Source: Variovorax sp. MHTC-1 | GTDB taxonomy: Bacteria > Pseudomonadota > Gammaproteobacteria > Burkholderiales > Burkholderiaceae_C | DNA: 64,000 bases | Direction of reading: 5' to 3' | Assembly (NCBI RefSeq): GCF_003984645.1 | Contig: NZ_RWKI01000015.1 | Location: 48,433 to 112,432, forward strand | In this document: piece by piece, positions 22,380 to 33,800 of the stretch | How the letters are laid out: every line of letters begins with the position of its first letter | How positions within the stretch are numbered: the stretch's first letter is position 1 | Position numbers and translations under genes: made by a program | Notes under the pieces: model-generated | Database searches by the model: none | What the model was told of the DNA's origin: nothing | What the model saw: only the letters and a program-made list of their open reading frames with translations

Positions 22380-24344
22380 CTAGAAAAAAACCATCGCGGC
22401 AAAGAGCTGCCGCTCCTTCGGTGCACCGAGCTGCCCGCGCACGCGCAGATCGGCCAGGGCCGGATCGACGCCCGCGCCGAACAGGCGCGGCGCGCTGTGC
22501 GGCACGGCCGGCGTCGCCAGCACGAAGAGGCGCGCACCCGCGCCCGCCAGCCACGGCAGCTCGAACTGCTTGGCCGCCGGCTGCTCGCGCGTGCCGCGTT
22601 CGAAACGGTTGCTTGCGCCGGCGGCATCGGGATACACCGGCCGCAGGCCGCCTTCCGCATCGATGCCGACGATCACCATGTCGAGCGAGGTCCCGCCGGT
22701 GTTGCGCACGTGGAGCACGAGGCGCTCGCCCGCGAGCAACGGGTTCGGCGTGGCGCTGCGGGCGAGGGGCTCGCTGCGCAGCAGGCGGTCGGCGCGCCAG
22801 GTTTCCAGCGCGGCCTCGAAGCCGTCGAGGCGCGCGCTGCCGGCCAGCCGGTTCAGTTCGCCGAGCCACTTGAGACGCGCGAGGCCCTGCAGGCGCTCGC
22901 GCAAGGCCGCGGGGTCGGCCGCGATCCCACTGGTGCCCGTTCCGAGCGCGGGCGAGAGCGGCTCCAGCCGGTGGCCGGCGGCGCCGAGATCGGTCCAGCG
23001 CAGATCGGCCTCGCTCGCGTCCTCGCCCGCGCGCGCCAGGCGGATGGAAGCGGGGTAGTCGAGGCTCAGTCCCGCGGGCAAGGGCTTGTCGGCGCGCACG
23101 CGCAGCGCGAAGGCGGCCGGCTCGGCCAGCGGGGTCACGCTCCACAGCGCGCTGCCCGGCACATCGCGCAGCGCGGCCGGCACCGGCAGCTGCGCGCTGC
23201 CGAGTTCGAGCTGCGCGAGCGTGGCAGAGGCGCTGCGCCGGGTGCCGTCGTCCAGGCTCGCGAGTACGCGCAGGTCCTGCCGCGGCACCAGCCCGTCGAG
23301 CTGGCCGGCCTGGATCGCGAGGCTCGCACCGCTGCGCTGCGCACGCCACACCGGACGCGTGCCGAGCGGCTGCGCACTGTTGGCGAACAGCGGCGCATCG
23401 AGATTGCCTTCGGCCACCGGCGACGGCAGCTCGCGCTGCGGAAAGCGCGCCTCGAGCTCGGCGATCACCGGCGGGTAGAGCGCGAGCACGCCGTCGAAGA
23501 GTTCGCGCCAGGTCGCGGGCCGGCGCTGCAATGCCTCCGCCACGGCCCAGGTCAGGAGGCCCTGGGGCTGCGCGTCGCGGCTCTTGCGCGGCAGCCGCAG
23601 CTCGGGCGTGACCTGGTGGCTTTCGGAGGCGAAGAAGGCCACGTAGCGCGCTCGCGGCACGGCCGGCGCCGCGGGCGCGGGCGGCACGGCGGCGCCGGCC
23701 GTGCCCTGCGCCAGCGAGTCCGCGCGGATGCCGCGAAAGCGCACCTCGTCGTCCGGCGAGCCCGCGACAAGCTCGGCGCCCGCGGGCGCGCGGCCGCGCG
23801 TCATCGACGCGGCCGAGCAGGTGTCGAACACCGACCAGACGAACACGTTGCGCGCCAGGAAGGCCTGCACCCAGCGGTCGACATCGACGTCGCGCAGGCC
23901 GCCCGGCAAGGCGCCGCTGCCGCCCACCGCGCCACGCACATCGCGCGCGAGGAAGTTCTCGGCCAGGCCGTCCGGCTCCTGGTAGCGCTTGCTCGCATCG
24001 CGCCAACGCGTGCCGTGGCCCGAGAAGTAGAGCAGCACGAAGTCGCCGCTCTTCGACTGTTCGAGCAGCCGGGCCAGCGCCTCGTGGATGCGCTCTGCCT
24101 CGGGCAGCGCGGCGCCGCTCACGCCGTCGGCCAGCACCGCGATGTCGGCGGCCGCGAAGCCATGCTCGAGCAAGGCCTGGCGCATCAGCATCACGTCGTT
24201 GCGCGGCGCCTGCAGCCACAGCGACGCCGGCTGATGGACCAGCTCGGACACGCCCACCAGCAAGGCGCGCTGCGCCGCACTCGCGCAGGCGGCTGCGGCC
24301 AGCATGGCCAGCAGCAGCACGATGCGCAGGCGGCGCCTCGTCAT
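22380..24344 (-). CDS. Caspase-fold (peptidase C14-like) protein, probably exported
   Basis: The 654-residue product has a signal-peptide-like or membrane start (RRRLRIVLLLAMLAAAAC, with a possible lipobox Cys20), then a caspase p20-like domain: QRALLVGVSELVH, the catalytic His in YFSGHG (His110) and the catalytic Cys in VFDTCSAAS (Cys176). Residues 400-650 have no recognised domain but include an Ig-like strand block and LFVLATPAVPHSAP. ATG at 24344 overlaps the stop of the upstream gene as ATGA. It lies in a sigma-like / membrane / caspase / Hcp-like set inside the T6SS operon. Both catalytic residues are present; the substrate is unknown. Confidence 0.8.
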   Translation of the reverse strand: MTRRRLRIVLLLAMLAAAACASAAQRALLVGVSELVHQPASLWLQAPRNDVMLMRQALLEHGFAAADIAVLADGVSGAALPEAERIHEALARLLEQSKSGDFVLLYFSGHGTRWRDASKRYQEPDGLAENFLARDVRGAVGGSGALPGGLRDVDVDRWVQAFLARNVFVWSVFDTCSAASMTRGRAPAGAELVAGSPDDEVRFRGIRADSLAQGTAGAAVPPAPAAPAVPRARYVAFFASESHQVTPELRLPRKSRDAQPQGLLTWAVAEALQRRPATWRELFDGVLALYPPVIAELEARFPQRELPSPVAEGNLDAPLFANSAQPLGTRPVWRAQRSGASLAIQAGQLDGLVPRQDLRVLASLDDGTRRSASATLAQLELGSAQLPVPAALRDVPGSALWSVTPLAEPAAFALRVRADKPLPAGLSLDYPASIRLARAGEDASEADLRWTDLGAAGHRLEPLSPALGTGTSGIAADPAALRERLQGLARLKWLGELNRLAGSARLDGFEAALETWRADRLLRSEPLARSATPNPLLAGERLVLHVRNTGGTSLDMVIVGIDAEGGLRPVYPDAAGASNRFERGTREQPAAKQFELPWLAGAGARLFVLATPAVPHSAPRLFGAGVDPALADLRVRGQLGAPKERQLFAAMVFF

Positions 24345-25432
24345 GGCGGTCCGACCGATTCGACCAGCGGCGAGCCGGCCAGCATGACGCGGCCCTGTGC
24401 CGCATCGGCCACGAAGCGCAGGCGCCAGCGGCCATCGGCATCCGGTCCGCCCACCGTCTCGGCGCCGGCCGAGCGCAGCAGCGCGCTCGCATCGTCCATG
24501 CCGACGCCGGCCTTCCAGCGCAGGCTCAGCTCGGCCGGCGCGGCGGAAGTGACGGGGCCCTGCACCGAGCGGAACCTGACCTCGTCGTCTTCGGCGCCGG
24601 GCCGCAGCAGCGCCGCGTTCTGCACCACGACCACCAGCGCCAGCAGCGCCAGTGCGGGGCGCACCACGCGGTCGGCGCCGAACCAGGTCTTCACGCGCGG
24701 CCACCAGCCCTCTCCTGCCGGCGCCGCGACGGCAGGATTGCCGGGCTTCGGCGTCGCCTGCAGCGGCGTGGCGAGCCGCGCCGCGGCTTCGAGGTAGAGG
24801 CTCTGGTAGTCGGCGCGCGGATCGCCCACGCCCAGCGGCGTGCCCGAGAGCACGGAGAACACGCCGCCGGCCGTTCGCAGCGCGATGCGGCCGGGCTCGG
24901 GCTCGATGGCCAGCGGCTGCTGCACGGCCCATTCGTCGTGCACCGCGCGGATCGCGGCCAGCCGCGTGGCCGAGACCTCGCCGAGCACGCGGGCGCAGAG
25001 TTGCGGCGTCTGTTCGAGCGTGAGCACGTTCCAGGTCTGGATGAGCCCGAACATAGGCTCGAAGGGTTCGTCGCCGGGTTCGAGCAGCACGTCGAAGGCG
25101 CTGGCCCAGTCGGCTTCGCCGGCGGCCATCCACCCGCGCCACAGCGTGTCATGCAGGCACTTGTCGAGCAGCACGCCGAGCAGTCGACCCTCGTGCAGCA
25201 CGCTCACCAGGCGGCCCGGCGCCCAGCGGGCCGGAAAGGCGCGCTGCGCCAAGGCCTCGCGGCGGCGGGCCAGCTCCGTCAAGGGCAGCAGCAGGGTCTG
25301 GTCGGACTGTCGCGCCGGCATCGCGGCCGACTCGGCCAGCGTGGCAGCGCCCTCGCCAGCAGCGGCGAGATCGCCACCGCGCCCGAGGGTGCCGCGGATG
25401 AGGCTGAGCGGGGGCCAGAGGTCGATGGGCAT
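24341..25432 (-). CDS. Uncharacterised single-pass membrane protein of the caspase cassette
   Basis: I do not recognise this 363-residue protein. It starts MPIDLWPPLSLIRGTLGRGG; residues 1-250 look soluble (FPARWAPGRLVSVLHEGRLL, then FEPMFGLIQTWNVLTLEQTP). One transmembrane helix (RPALALLALVVVVQNAALLR) is near 260-280, followed by a domain of about 80 residues ending GSPLVESVGPP. That layout, soluble N part, one helix, outer C part, would suit a signal-relay or anti-sigma-like role next to the sigma-like gene 19 bp upstream, but this is inference. ATG at 25432 was chosen because upstream sequence overlaps the sigma-like gene. Its stop overlaps the caspase ATG. Confidence 0.7.
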   Translation of the reverse strand: MPIDLWPPLSLIRGTLGRGGDLAAAGEGAATLAESAAMPARQSDQTLLLPLTELARRREALAQRAFPARWAPGRLVSVLHEGRLLGVLLDKCLHDTLWRGWMAAGEADWASAFDVLLEPGDEPFEPMFGLIQTWNVLTLEQTPQLCARVLGEVSATRLAAIRAVHDEWAVQQPLAIEPEPGRIALRTAGGVFSVLSGTPLGVGDPRADYQSLYLEAAARLATPLQATPKPGNPAVAAPAGEGWWPRVKTWFGADRVVRPALALLALVVVVQNAALLRPGAEDDEVRFRSVQGPVTSAAPAELSLRWKAGVGMDDASALLRSAGAETVGGPDADGRWRLRFVADAAQGRVMLAGSPLVESVGPP

Positions 25433-25451
25433 GGTGCTTTGTCCTATGTCT

Positions 25452-26216
25452 TCAGGCATAAGACGCTTCAGCGCCCAGGATTTTGAAAACCTGCAGGATC
25501 GCACCCATGTTGCCGGCCTCGATCGCGATGCCGAGGGTCTGCGAGATCCACTGGCCCAGCGTGGTGCGCGCATAGTCGGCCGGCAGGCCTTCGCGCTTGT
25601 GCACGAGGCCGAGCCGGCCGGCGCGGTAGTGGTAGGAGGCGATGGCATGGCGCGCGGCCACGCCCGACAGGCCGCCCGCCGCCTCGCGGCCGAAGCCTTC
25701 GCACAGGAGGATGCGCTCGGGCTCGGGCAGCCCCGCGATGAAAGCACGCGCCGCGGCGTGCACCGAGGGCGCACTGAGGCCGTGCTCGGCCAGCTCGTCC
25801 TGCGCGTTGTCGGCTGCGCCGACGTGGGCCTCGAGCTGGCTCTCGGTGATCTGGTCGCCGATCGAGAGCTTGCGGCGGAAGGCGCTCGCGCGCGTGCAGT
25901 CGATCAGGTAACGCCGGAAGTAGGCGCACAGCGCGAAGGCGCTCGAGGGCGCACTGTGGCTCGCGGCCTCGCTGCGCGCGGCATCGTCCGCTTCGTCCGG
26001 ATCGGCGTCGAGCCGCAGCACCTTGACGTAGATGAACTGGGCCACCAGTTCCTGCCGGCCTTCGCCGAGCACGCGCAGCTCGGGCGGGTTGCAGCTGCGC
26101 AGCGCGTCGCCGACCATGCGGTACATCTCGCCCATCTCTGCCGCAGACAGCGTCTGCCTGCGCCGCCAGAGACGGACGAGTTCGATGCTTTGTTCCGAGG
26201 ACAGGGTTTCCTGCAT
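25452..26216 (-). CDS. Sigma-70-family-like regulator
   Basis: The 254-residue protein has the outline of an ECF-like sigma factor: a region-2-like half (ELVAQFIYVKVLRLD; then ALCAYFRRYLIDCTRA) and a region-4-like helix-turn-helix (FIAGLPEPERILLCEGF ... LSGVAARHAIASYHYRAGRLG, near residues 165-215). The match is distant, so it may be a DNA-binding relative rather than a true sigma factor. ATG at 26216 gives MQETLSSEQSIELVRLWRRR. It is the first gene after the inverted-repeat gap at 26217-26479 and is followed closely by the membrane and caspase genes, so it may control that unit or the T6SS block. Confidence 0.55.
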   Translation of the reverse strand: MQETLSSEQSIELVRLWRRRQTLSAAEMGEMYRMVGDALRSCNPPELRVLGEGRQELVAQFIYVKVLRLDADPDEADDAARSEAASHSAPSSAFALCAYFRRYLIDCTRASAFRRKLSIGDQITESQLEAHVGAADNAQDELAEHGLSAPSVHAAARAFIAGLPEPERILLCEGFGREAAGGLSGVAARHAIASYHYRAGRLGLVHKREGLPADYARTTLGQWISQTLGIAIEAGNMGAILQVFKILGAEASYA

Positions 26217-26310
26217 GGCGTTGTTTCGGCTAAAGCAGGTTCTCGCTTTGGGCCGTTCGCTCGGGATGTGGTGCGGGTGGTCGATATGTGCGTGCGCCAG
26301 GGATGCCCAG

Positions 26311-26427
26311 CGCCCCCACCCCCGCCCTCCCCCAGAGGGGGAGGGAGTCATACCGCCTGCGCGCCAGAGAATCGCATCGCATCCTGTCTTGCTCCCTCCC
26401 CCTCTGGGGGAGGGTTGGGGTGGGGGC
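26311..26427. repeat. Long inverted repeat upstream of the sigma-like gene
   Basis: Two arms of about 37 bp face each other: GCCCCCACCCC-CGCCCTCCCCCAGAGGGGGAGGGAG at 26311-26347 and its near complement CTCCCTCCCCCTCTGGGGGAGGG-TTGGGGTGGGGGC at 26391-26427, separated by about 43 bp. Each arm also holds its own CCCCCAGAGGGGG palindrome. It lies in the 263-bp gap between mltA and the sigma-like gene, where the block could be divided into two transcripts. It resembles repetitive palindromic elements of this bacterial group. Confidence 0.8.
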
Positions 26428-26479
26428 ACCGGGCGCGTCCACACCGCCCGCCGCCGCGCCCATCAGCATTCCGCCTTTC

Positions 26480-28150
<1,671 letters not shown>

Positions 28151-28204
28151 GAAGAACTCCTGGTCTGGGGGGCGAGGCCTGGCAGGCCGCTGCCCCACAG
28201 ACGA

Positions 28205-30085
28205 TTACTTCTCGGTGATTCTGAAAAACGCCGTGCCATAGACGTCGCTGCACGGCGTGTTGGGCGCGCACACCGGCTTGCCTGCGAGCGGCGGCGGCCC
28301 GCTGCCTCGTGCAGCCTCGAGCGCGGCCAGCACGGACAGCGGGAACTGCGGGAACACGCCGTCGTTCTGGACGCCCGAGGCGCTGAAGTCGCGCTCGTGC
28401 TCGCTGACCAGCACGGCGAACTCGTTGATGCCGGCCGGCCCCCCCGCATCCATCGGCCACGAGGCGCGCGGCAGCGAGAGCGAAGCGCCGGCGGCGATCT
28501 TGTTGTGCTTGTCGAGCAGGTTCGGGAACAGCAGGAACATCTCGCCGCCGCTGGACAACAGGTAGACGTAGACGAAGCCTTCGCGCTTGCTGCGCACCTC
28601 GAAGCCGAGCCTGTCCTTGCCGACCGCCACCTCGGCCTTGCGCGGGCTCGCCGTCACTTCGAAGCCCGGCGCGGCGCCTTCGGCCAGCGACCGCAGCGAC
28701 TCGGCCGGCGTGCGCGGCTTGGCCGGCGGCGGAGGCGGCGGCGGTGGAGGCGCCGGTGCCTGGGCGACTTCGCTGGGCGGCGGGGGAGCGGCAGCTGCCG
28801 GCGTCGCGTCGTCGGACTGGCCCTGGAACCACCACCACCCGCCCGCGGCGGCAAGAGCCGCCACCGAAGCCACGGCGGCGATCGCCGCGCCCTTGCCCTT
28901 GGGAGCCGGTGCGGGCGCGGGCACGGCAGGACTTGCGCCGGCAGCACGCCCACCCGCGGCAGCGGACGAAGGCGCCGGCGGACGGATCACCGTCCGGTCG
29001 CCCTCCAGGCCCAGCGCCGCGCGCAGCGCTTCCATCGACTGCGGCCGCGATTCCGGCCGCACGCCCAGGCCGGCATCGATGGCCGCGAGCAGCCCGGGGC
29101 TGTAGCGCTGCAGCAGCGCGTCGTTGCCCGCCAGCGGCACATAGCTGTCGGCCAGCAGGCGTGCGACCGAGGGCGGCGGCGCGCGGCCGCTGACGGCCAC
29201 GTGCATCACGGCCGCGAGCGCATAGACATCGGTCCATGCGCCCTGCGACATGTCGGGCATCTCGGCGTACTGCTCGATCGGCGCGTAGCCGGGCTTGAGG
29301 ATGACGGTGATCGCCTGCGTCTTGTCGGTGATCACGCGCCGCGCGGCACCGAAGTCCAGCACCACCGGCCGGCCCGAGCCTTCGAGCAGGATGATGTTGT
29401 CGGGCGCGATGTCGCGGTGGTAGCAGTGGGCGTGGTGCATCACCGCGAGCGCCTGCGTCACGCCGTCCATGATGCGCATCAGCCAGGCTTCGTCGACGCC
29501 TCCCGGCATGCTAGCCAGCGCCTGCCGCAGCGTGTCGCCGCGGTAGAAGGGCATCACCATGTAGGTGGTGCCGCGCTCCTGCCAGAAACGATAGACCTTC
29601 AGCAGCGAGGGATGGTCGAACTGGGCCAGCAGGCGCGCCTCGTTGATGAAGCTGCGCATGCCGAGCTCGAAGGTCTCGCGATGCCGTTCCGAGAGCGGCG
29701 CGACCGTGCCGTCCAGCTGGCGCGTCGAGAGCGAGGTCGGCAGGTACTCCTTGATCGCGACCACGCGTTCGAGCGTCGGGTCCCAGGCCTCGTAGACCAC
29801 GCCGAAGCCGCCCTGTCCGACGATGCGCGTGACCTCGAACTCGGCCAGCCGGCTGCCCACCGGCAGCAGCCCGGCCTCGGCGTTGCTCGGCGCCTTCTCG
29901 GCGCGCGTGATGCCGGCGCCGGTGGGCATCTCGCTCGAAGGCAGCGCCGCGCCGCCCGAGATGACCGTCGCGCCTTCGTCGGGCGCGGGCGCAGGCACGG
30001 GCCGGCCGGTGACGACCTGCGTGCGGTCGTCGCCCTCTTGCGGCGGCGCGCCGGGGGGCCGGTCGTCGTCGGGCGTGGCGTTCAT
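28205..30085 (-). CDS. ppkA: PpkA-like serine/threonine kinase with DUF4384-like C terminus
   Basis: A Hanks-type kinase controlling T6SS activity. Residues 85-340 hold the kinase: Gly loop GQGGFG (90-95), Lys112 in AIKEYLP, catalytic loop YHRDIAPDN, DFGAARR and the APE-equivalent PGYAPIEQY. A Pro-rich linker, one transmembrane helix (AIAAVASVAALAAAGGWWWF, about 420-440) and a polyproline run follow. The periplasmic C terminus (FEVRSKREGFVYVYLLSS, FLLFPN) looks like DUF4384. I chose ATG at 30085 (MNATPDDD). It sits between tagF and mltA and would act on the FHA protein against the PP2C phosphatase. Kinase identity is sure; partner assignment is inferred. Confidence 0.92.
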   Translation of the reverse strand: MNATPDDDRPPGAPPQEGDDRTQVVTGRPVPAPAPDEGATVISGGAALPSSEMPTGAGITRAEKAPSNAEAGLLPVGSRLAEFEVTRIVGQGGFGVVYEAWDPTLERVVAIKEYLPTSLSTRQLDGTVAPLSERHRETFELGMRSFINEARLLAQFDHPSLLKVYRFWQERGTTYMVMPFYRGDTLRQALASMPGGVDEAWLMRIMDGVTQALAVMHHAHCYHRDIAPDNIILLEGSGRPVVLDFGAARRVITDKTQAITVILKPGYAPIEQYAEMPDMSQGAWTDVYALAAVMHVAVSGRAPPPSVARLLADSYVPLAGNDALLQRYSPGLLAAIDAGLGVRPESRPQSMEALRAALGLEGDRTVIRPPAPSSAAAGGRAAGASPAVPAPAPAPKGKGAAIAAVASVAALAAAGGWWWFQGQSDDATPAAAAPPPPSEVAQAPAPPPPPPPPPAKPRTPAESLRSLAEGAAPGFEVTASPRKAEVAVGKDRLGFEVRSKREGFVYVYLLSSGGEMFLLFPNLLDKHNKIAAGASLSLPRASWPMDAGGPAGINEFAVLVSEHERDFSASGVQNDGVFPQFPLSVLAALEAARGSGPPPLAGKPVCAPNTPCSDVYGTAFFRITEK

Positions 30086-30140
30086 CGGGCAAGCTCCGCG
30101 CTGCGCGCTGCGGTATTCGCCTCGGGAGCGGCCCGGCGGC

Positions 30141-30806
30141 TCATGGTGCCTCTCCCTCCTGCGCCGCCGCATCGGGCCCGAAGCCGAACAGCGCATCGAA
30201 CTGGTCGTCCTGCGGCAGGCCCTTGCTGGTCATACCGGGGCCTCTTTCGGCCACCGGATCGGTGAACCACAGCGAGTGGCGCGCCACCGGCAGCGCCAAC
30301 GGCGGCCTGTCGCCCTCGCCCGCTTCGGCCGCGAAGCCCGCAAACAATTCCTGCAGGCGCGCATCGAAGCGCTGCGCATCGAGATCGTGCTCCAGCCCTT
30401 CGAGCGCGACCTGCGCGGCCAGCGTCCACCAGTGCTGCGTGCGCGCCAGCACCGGGCCTTGCAGCGCGGGGCGCGAGGACACCAGCTCGGCCGCGATCGT
30501 GAAGGGAAAGTAACGCCCCACGCCGTCCACCGAAGGCATCATCACGCCGAGCCAGCCGCCGGCGCCGATCACACCCTCGCCGAGCACGAAGCACCACAGC
30601 GGCGCCTGGAGATAGCGATCGGTCCAGTCCTCGTGCCGCAGGCGCAGGCGCGCCAGCCCTTGCTGCAGCCAGCGGTCCCACTCGCTGCGAAAGGTCTCGG
30701 GCAAGCGGCGGTTCGCAAAGTCGCCCATGCCGGGCAGCTTGCCGAACCAGCCCGGCGCCATGTTCGAAGCGGCATCCTGCTGCGAAGTCACAAGCCCTCC
30801 GGACAT
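30141..30806 (-). CDS. tagF: TagF, T6SS accessory protein
   Basis: TagF is a cytoplasmic repressor-type T6SS accessory protein that works with the kinase/FHA circuit. The 221 residues carry the family start APGWFGKLPGMGDFANRRLP, then FRSEWDRWLQQGLA, GGWLGVMMPSVDGVGRYFPF and a SLWFTDP segment. ATG at 30806 (MSGGLVTSQ) overlaps the end of tssM by 19 bp; a second ATG at 30761 (MAPGWFGKLPG) is an equally good start by homology. The overlap with tssM and the kinase 55 bp downstream place it in the regulatory arm of the locus. Confidence 0.9.
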   Translation of the reverse strand: MSGGLVTSQQDAASNMAPGWFGKLPGMGDFANRRLPETFRSEWDRWLQQGLARLRLRHEDWTDRYLQAPLWCFVLGEGVIGAGGWLGVMMPSVDGVGRYFPFTIAAELVSSRPALQGPVLARTQHWWTLAAQVALEGLEHDLDAQRFDARLQELFAGFAAEAGEGDRPPLALPVARHSLWFTDPVAERGPGMTSKGLPQDDQFDALFGFGPDAAAQEGEAP

Positions 30807-33800
30807 GCGAACTCGCGCAGCTCGCGCAAGCGGATCGGATGCTGCACGCTGTTGGTCGTGACCTCGAAGCGGGTCTTGCGCGCGCCGATCTGGAAGGTGA
30901 TGAAGAACTTCTCGGGCGCGTCGCCGGCTTCGAGCTGGCCGTCGTCGAGCACGCGGAACAGGGCCCAGGGCCCGTCGACCGCCATGCCCGAGCTGCCGCT
31001 GGTCGAGGGCGGACTGACCTGCACGCGCACCTGGTTGCTGCCCTTGGGACCGGGCCACTGCACGGCCATCGGCACCACCGGGCCGTGCGCGTACTTCACG
31101 AGCTGGCTGTCGACGTCGAGGATGAACTGCGTGATGCCGGCATCCATCTCGACCGGCTTGAAATCCAGCCGCATCGCGGGCGTGCGGCCGGCGGCGCGGA
31201 AGAAGATGTCCTTGATGCGCGCCGCGCGCTCGAACTGCGCGATGGCCTGGACCGTGATCGCGCCCTGCTCCGCCACCGGCTTGTAGCGCCAGGGCCGCGT
31301 GCTGGTGTCGACCAGCGAAGCCAGCCGCTTCTGGAAGAACTCGTCCATCAGGCCGCCGGGGCCGAACATCTGGCCGAAATCCTCGGGCAGCACGTCGCGC
31401 TTGCTGCTCTGGACGAAGGGGTAGCGCCCGGCGATCGCGCGGGTGCAGAACTCGGTCACCGGACGCAGGTCCTGGCTCAGGCTGCCGCGCTCGGCCACGC
31501 GTGCCTGCGTGGCGCCGGCCTGGCTCAGGTTCTCGACCATGGTGCGCACCGGTTCCGGCAGGCGCCCGGCATCGGACTTGAGCTTGCCCGCCACGTCGCC
31601 GGGCGGCGGCGAACTGCGGCTCTTGACCGCGGTATCGACCGCGGTGAGGTAGACGTAGACCTCGTTGAAGAGCTTGAGCGCATCGTCGATCGGCGCCGGC
31701 CCGTTGGGCGTGGGCGAAGTGACGAGCCGGCGCAATGGCTCGAAGCGATCGTCGACGATGCTCTCGATGCGCCTGGGCGCGGCCGTCGGCTTGCCGGGGT
31801 CGCCGCCGAACAGGTCTTCGAGGCCCTTGCGGGTGTTGCGCACGGTCTCGGTGGCCTTGCTCACCACGTCCTTGCCGGTCTCGGCCGGCGTCAGCGTGGT
31901 CTCCTTGACCACCGCGCGCAGGAAGCTCGCGAGGGGCGAGCCGGTGCCCGAGAGGATGCGCGCGGTCTCGATGTTCTTCTCCAGGCCGGTGGCGCGCACC
32001 AGGCGCACGTCGGACAGGAGCGCCTCCCACACCTTGACGTATTCCTCGAGGTAGAGCCGGCGCACGCGGTCGGTCAGCGCGCCGAGCGCGGCGGCGTCGC
32101 GCAGCCGGTCGGCCGCGCCGCGCTCCTGGCCCAGCACCCACGGGTCTTCGCCGGCGAGCAGGCCGGTGAGCACCGTGACCTCGTTCTGGAAGCGCTTGTG
32201 GTAGCCGTCGTAGGTGAACATGCCCGGCACGCCGTCTGCGAGCGGCTTGCCGCTGATACGCTCGAACACCAGCGGGCCCGCGGGGCCGGCGGCGCTCGCG
32301 ACGCTGAAGGGCGGAATGTCCTTGCCGAGACGCTGGCGCTTGAGGCGGCTGAAGACGCGCTGCTCCAGCGGGTAGCTCGCGAGCACGGCGCGCACGTTGC
32401 GCACCAGGTTCTCGTCCATCTTGAGCGGCGAGCGCGGCGGGCCCTGGGCGATCAGCACGTCGAGCTGGTCCTCCAGCAGCTTGCGCTGTTCTTCGGGAAC
32501 GCCGCGGTCGAGGCTGCGCGCCCAGTCGAGCGTGATCCAGGCCTTGAGCGCATCGGCATCGAAGCGCTCGGGCTGATGCAGCATCAGGTAGGTCTTGAGC
32601 GCCTCGTAGCTGAACTCGAGATTGTCCTTCTGCGCGGTGCGCAGCTGATCCTCGATGCGCTTGGCGAGCTGCGGCAGGAAGGCTTCGTTCAACGCGCGCT
32701 GATGCGCCAGCATCGCGGCGGCATCGAGCTTGTCGCCCTGGTAGAGGCCGAGCGTCATCGACAGCGGTTCCTCGCCTTCGCGGTTCTCGGGCGTCTTCCA
32801 GATGTTGCGCAAGGCCTGCAGCACCGGCGCCACTTCGACCAGGTTCGACACGCGTGCAGGCAGCGCCGCCAGCGTCTGCCGCGCCGGCTCGACGCGCGCC
32901 TCGACTGCCTTCAGGTAGTTCATGTTCTGCCAGGTGCTCCAGCCCCAGGCGGCGAGCAGCGCGACGGTGAGCAGCGTCATCGCGGCCACGCCGACCAGGC
33001 GCAGCACATTGCGGCGGCGTTCGAGCTTGACGTCGGCGCCGGCTAGACGCTGCTCGGGGAACACCACGTCGCGCAACAGCGAGGTGAGGAAGTAGCTGCG
33101 CCCGCTGCTCTTCTGCGGCGGGAGCATGGCGCGTTCGAGTCCGAAGCTGCGCGCGAGGCTGCCCATCACGCGGTCGATCGGGCTGCCTTCCTGCGTACCG
33201 CTGGTGAAGTAGACGCCCCGCACCCAGGGCGGCTGCGCGAAGCGCGAGCCGGTGAAGACTTGGTCGAGCAGGTCGGACAAGAGCGGCCCGATGGAGCCGA
33301 ACTGCGCCGGAAAGCCGAAGATCGCGGCGCGGCGCGTGCCGTCGGTCTCGCGCTGCATGCGCTGGATCAGGCCGTCGTTGATGCGCTCGTGCAGCAGGCC
33401 GAACTCGCGCTGGAAGGCGGTGGCGAGCCCCTTCTCGTCGACCTGAGCGCCCTCATCGACCGGCAGCGTGAACCCGAAGACCTGCGCGCGCTGCTCCTTG
33501 CCGAGGTCGGCGAAGTATTCGCTGAAGCCGTAGAGCAGATCGCTCTTGGTCACCAGCACATAGACCGGCAGGCGCGTCGTGAGCTTGGCGTCGAGCTCCA
33601 GCAGGCGCGCGCGGATCGAGGCCGCGAGCGTGCTGCGCGCCTCGGTGCCCTGGCTCAGCAGGTCGGCCACGCTGACGGTGAGGAACACGCCGTTGAGGGG
33701 GCGCCGCGGCCGCACCTTCTTCAACAGGCCGAGGAAGCCTTCCCATGCGCTCTTGTCTTCGGTCTGGTGGCTGTCCTGCGTGGTGTAGCGGCCGGCGGTG

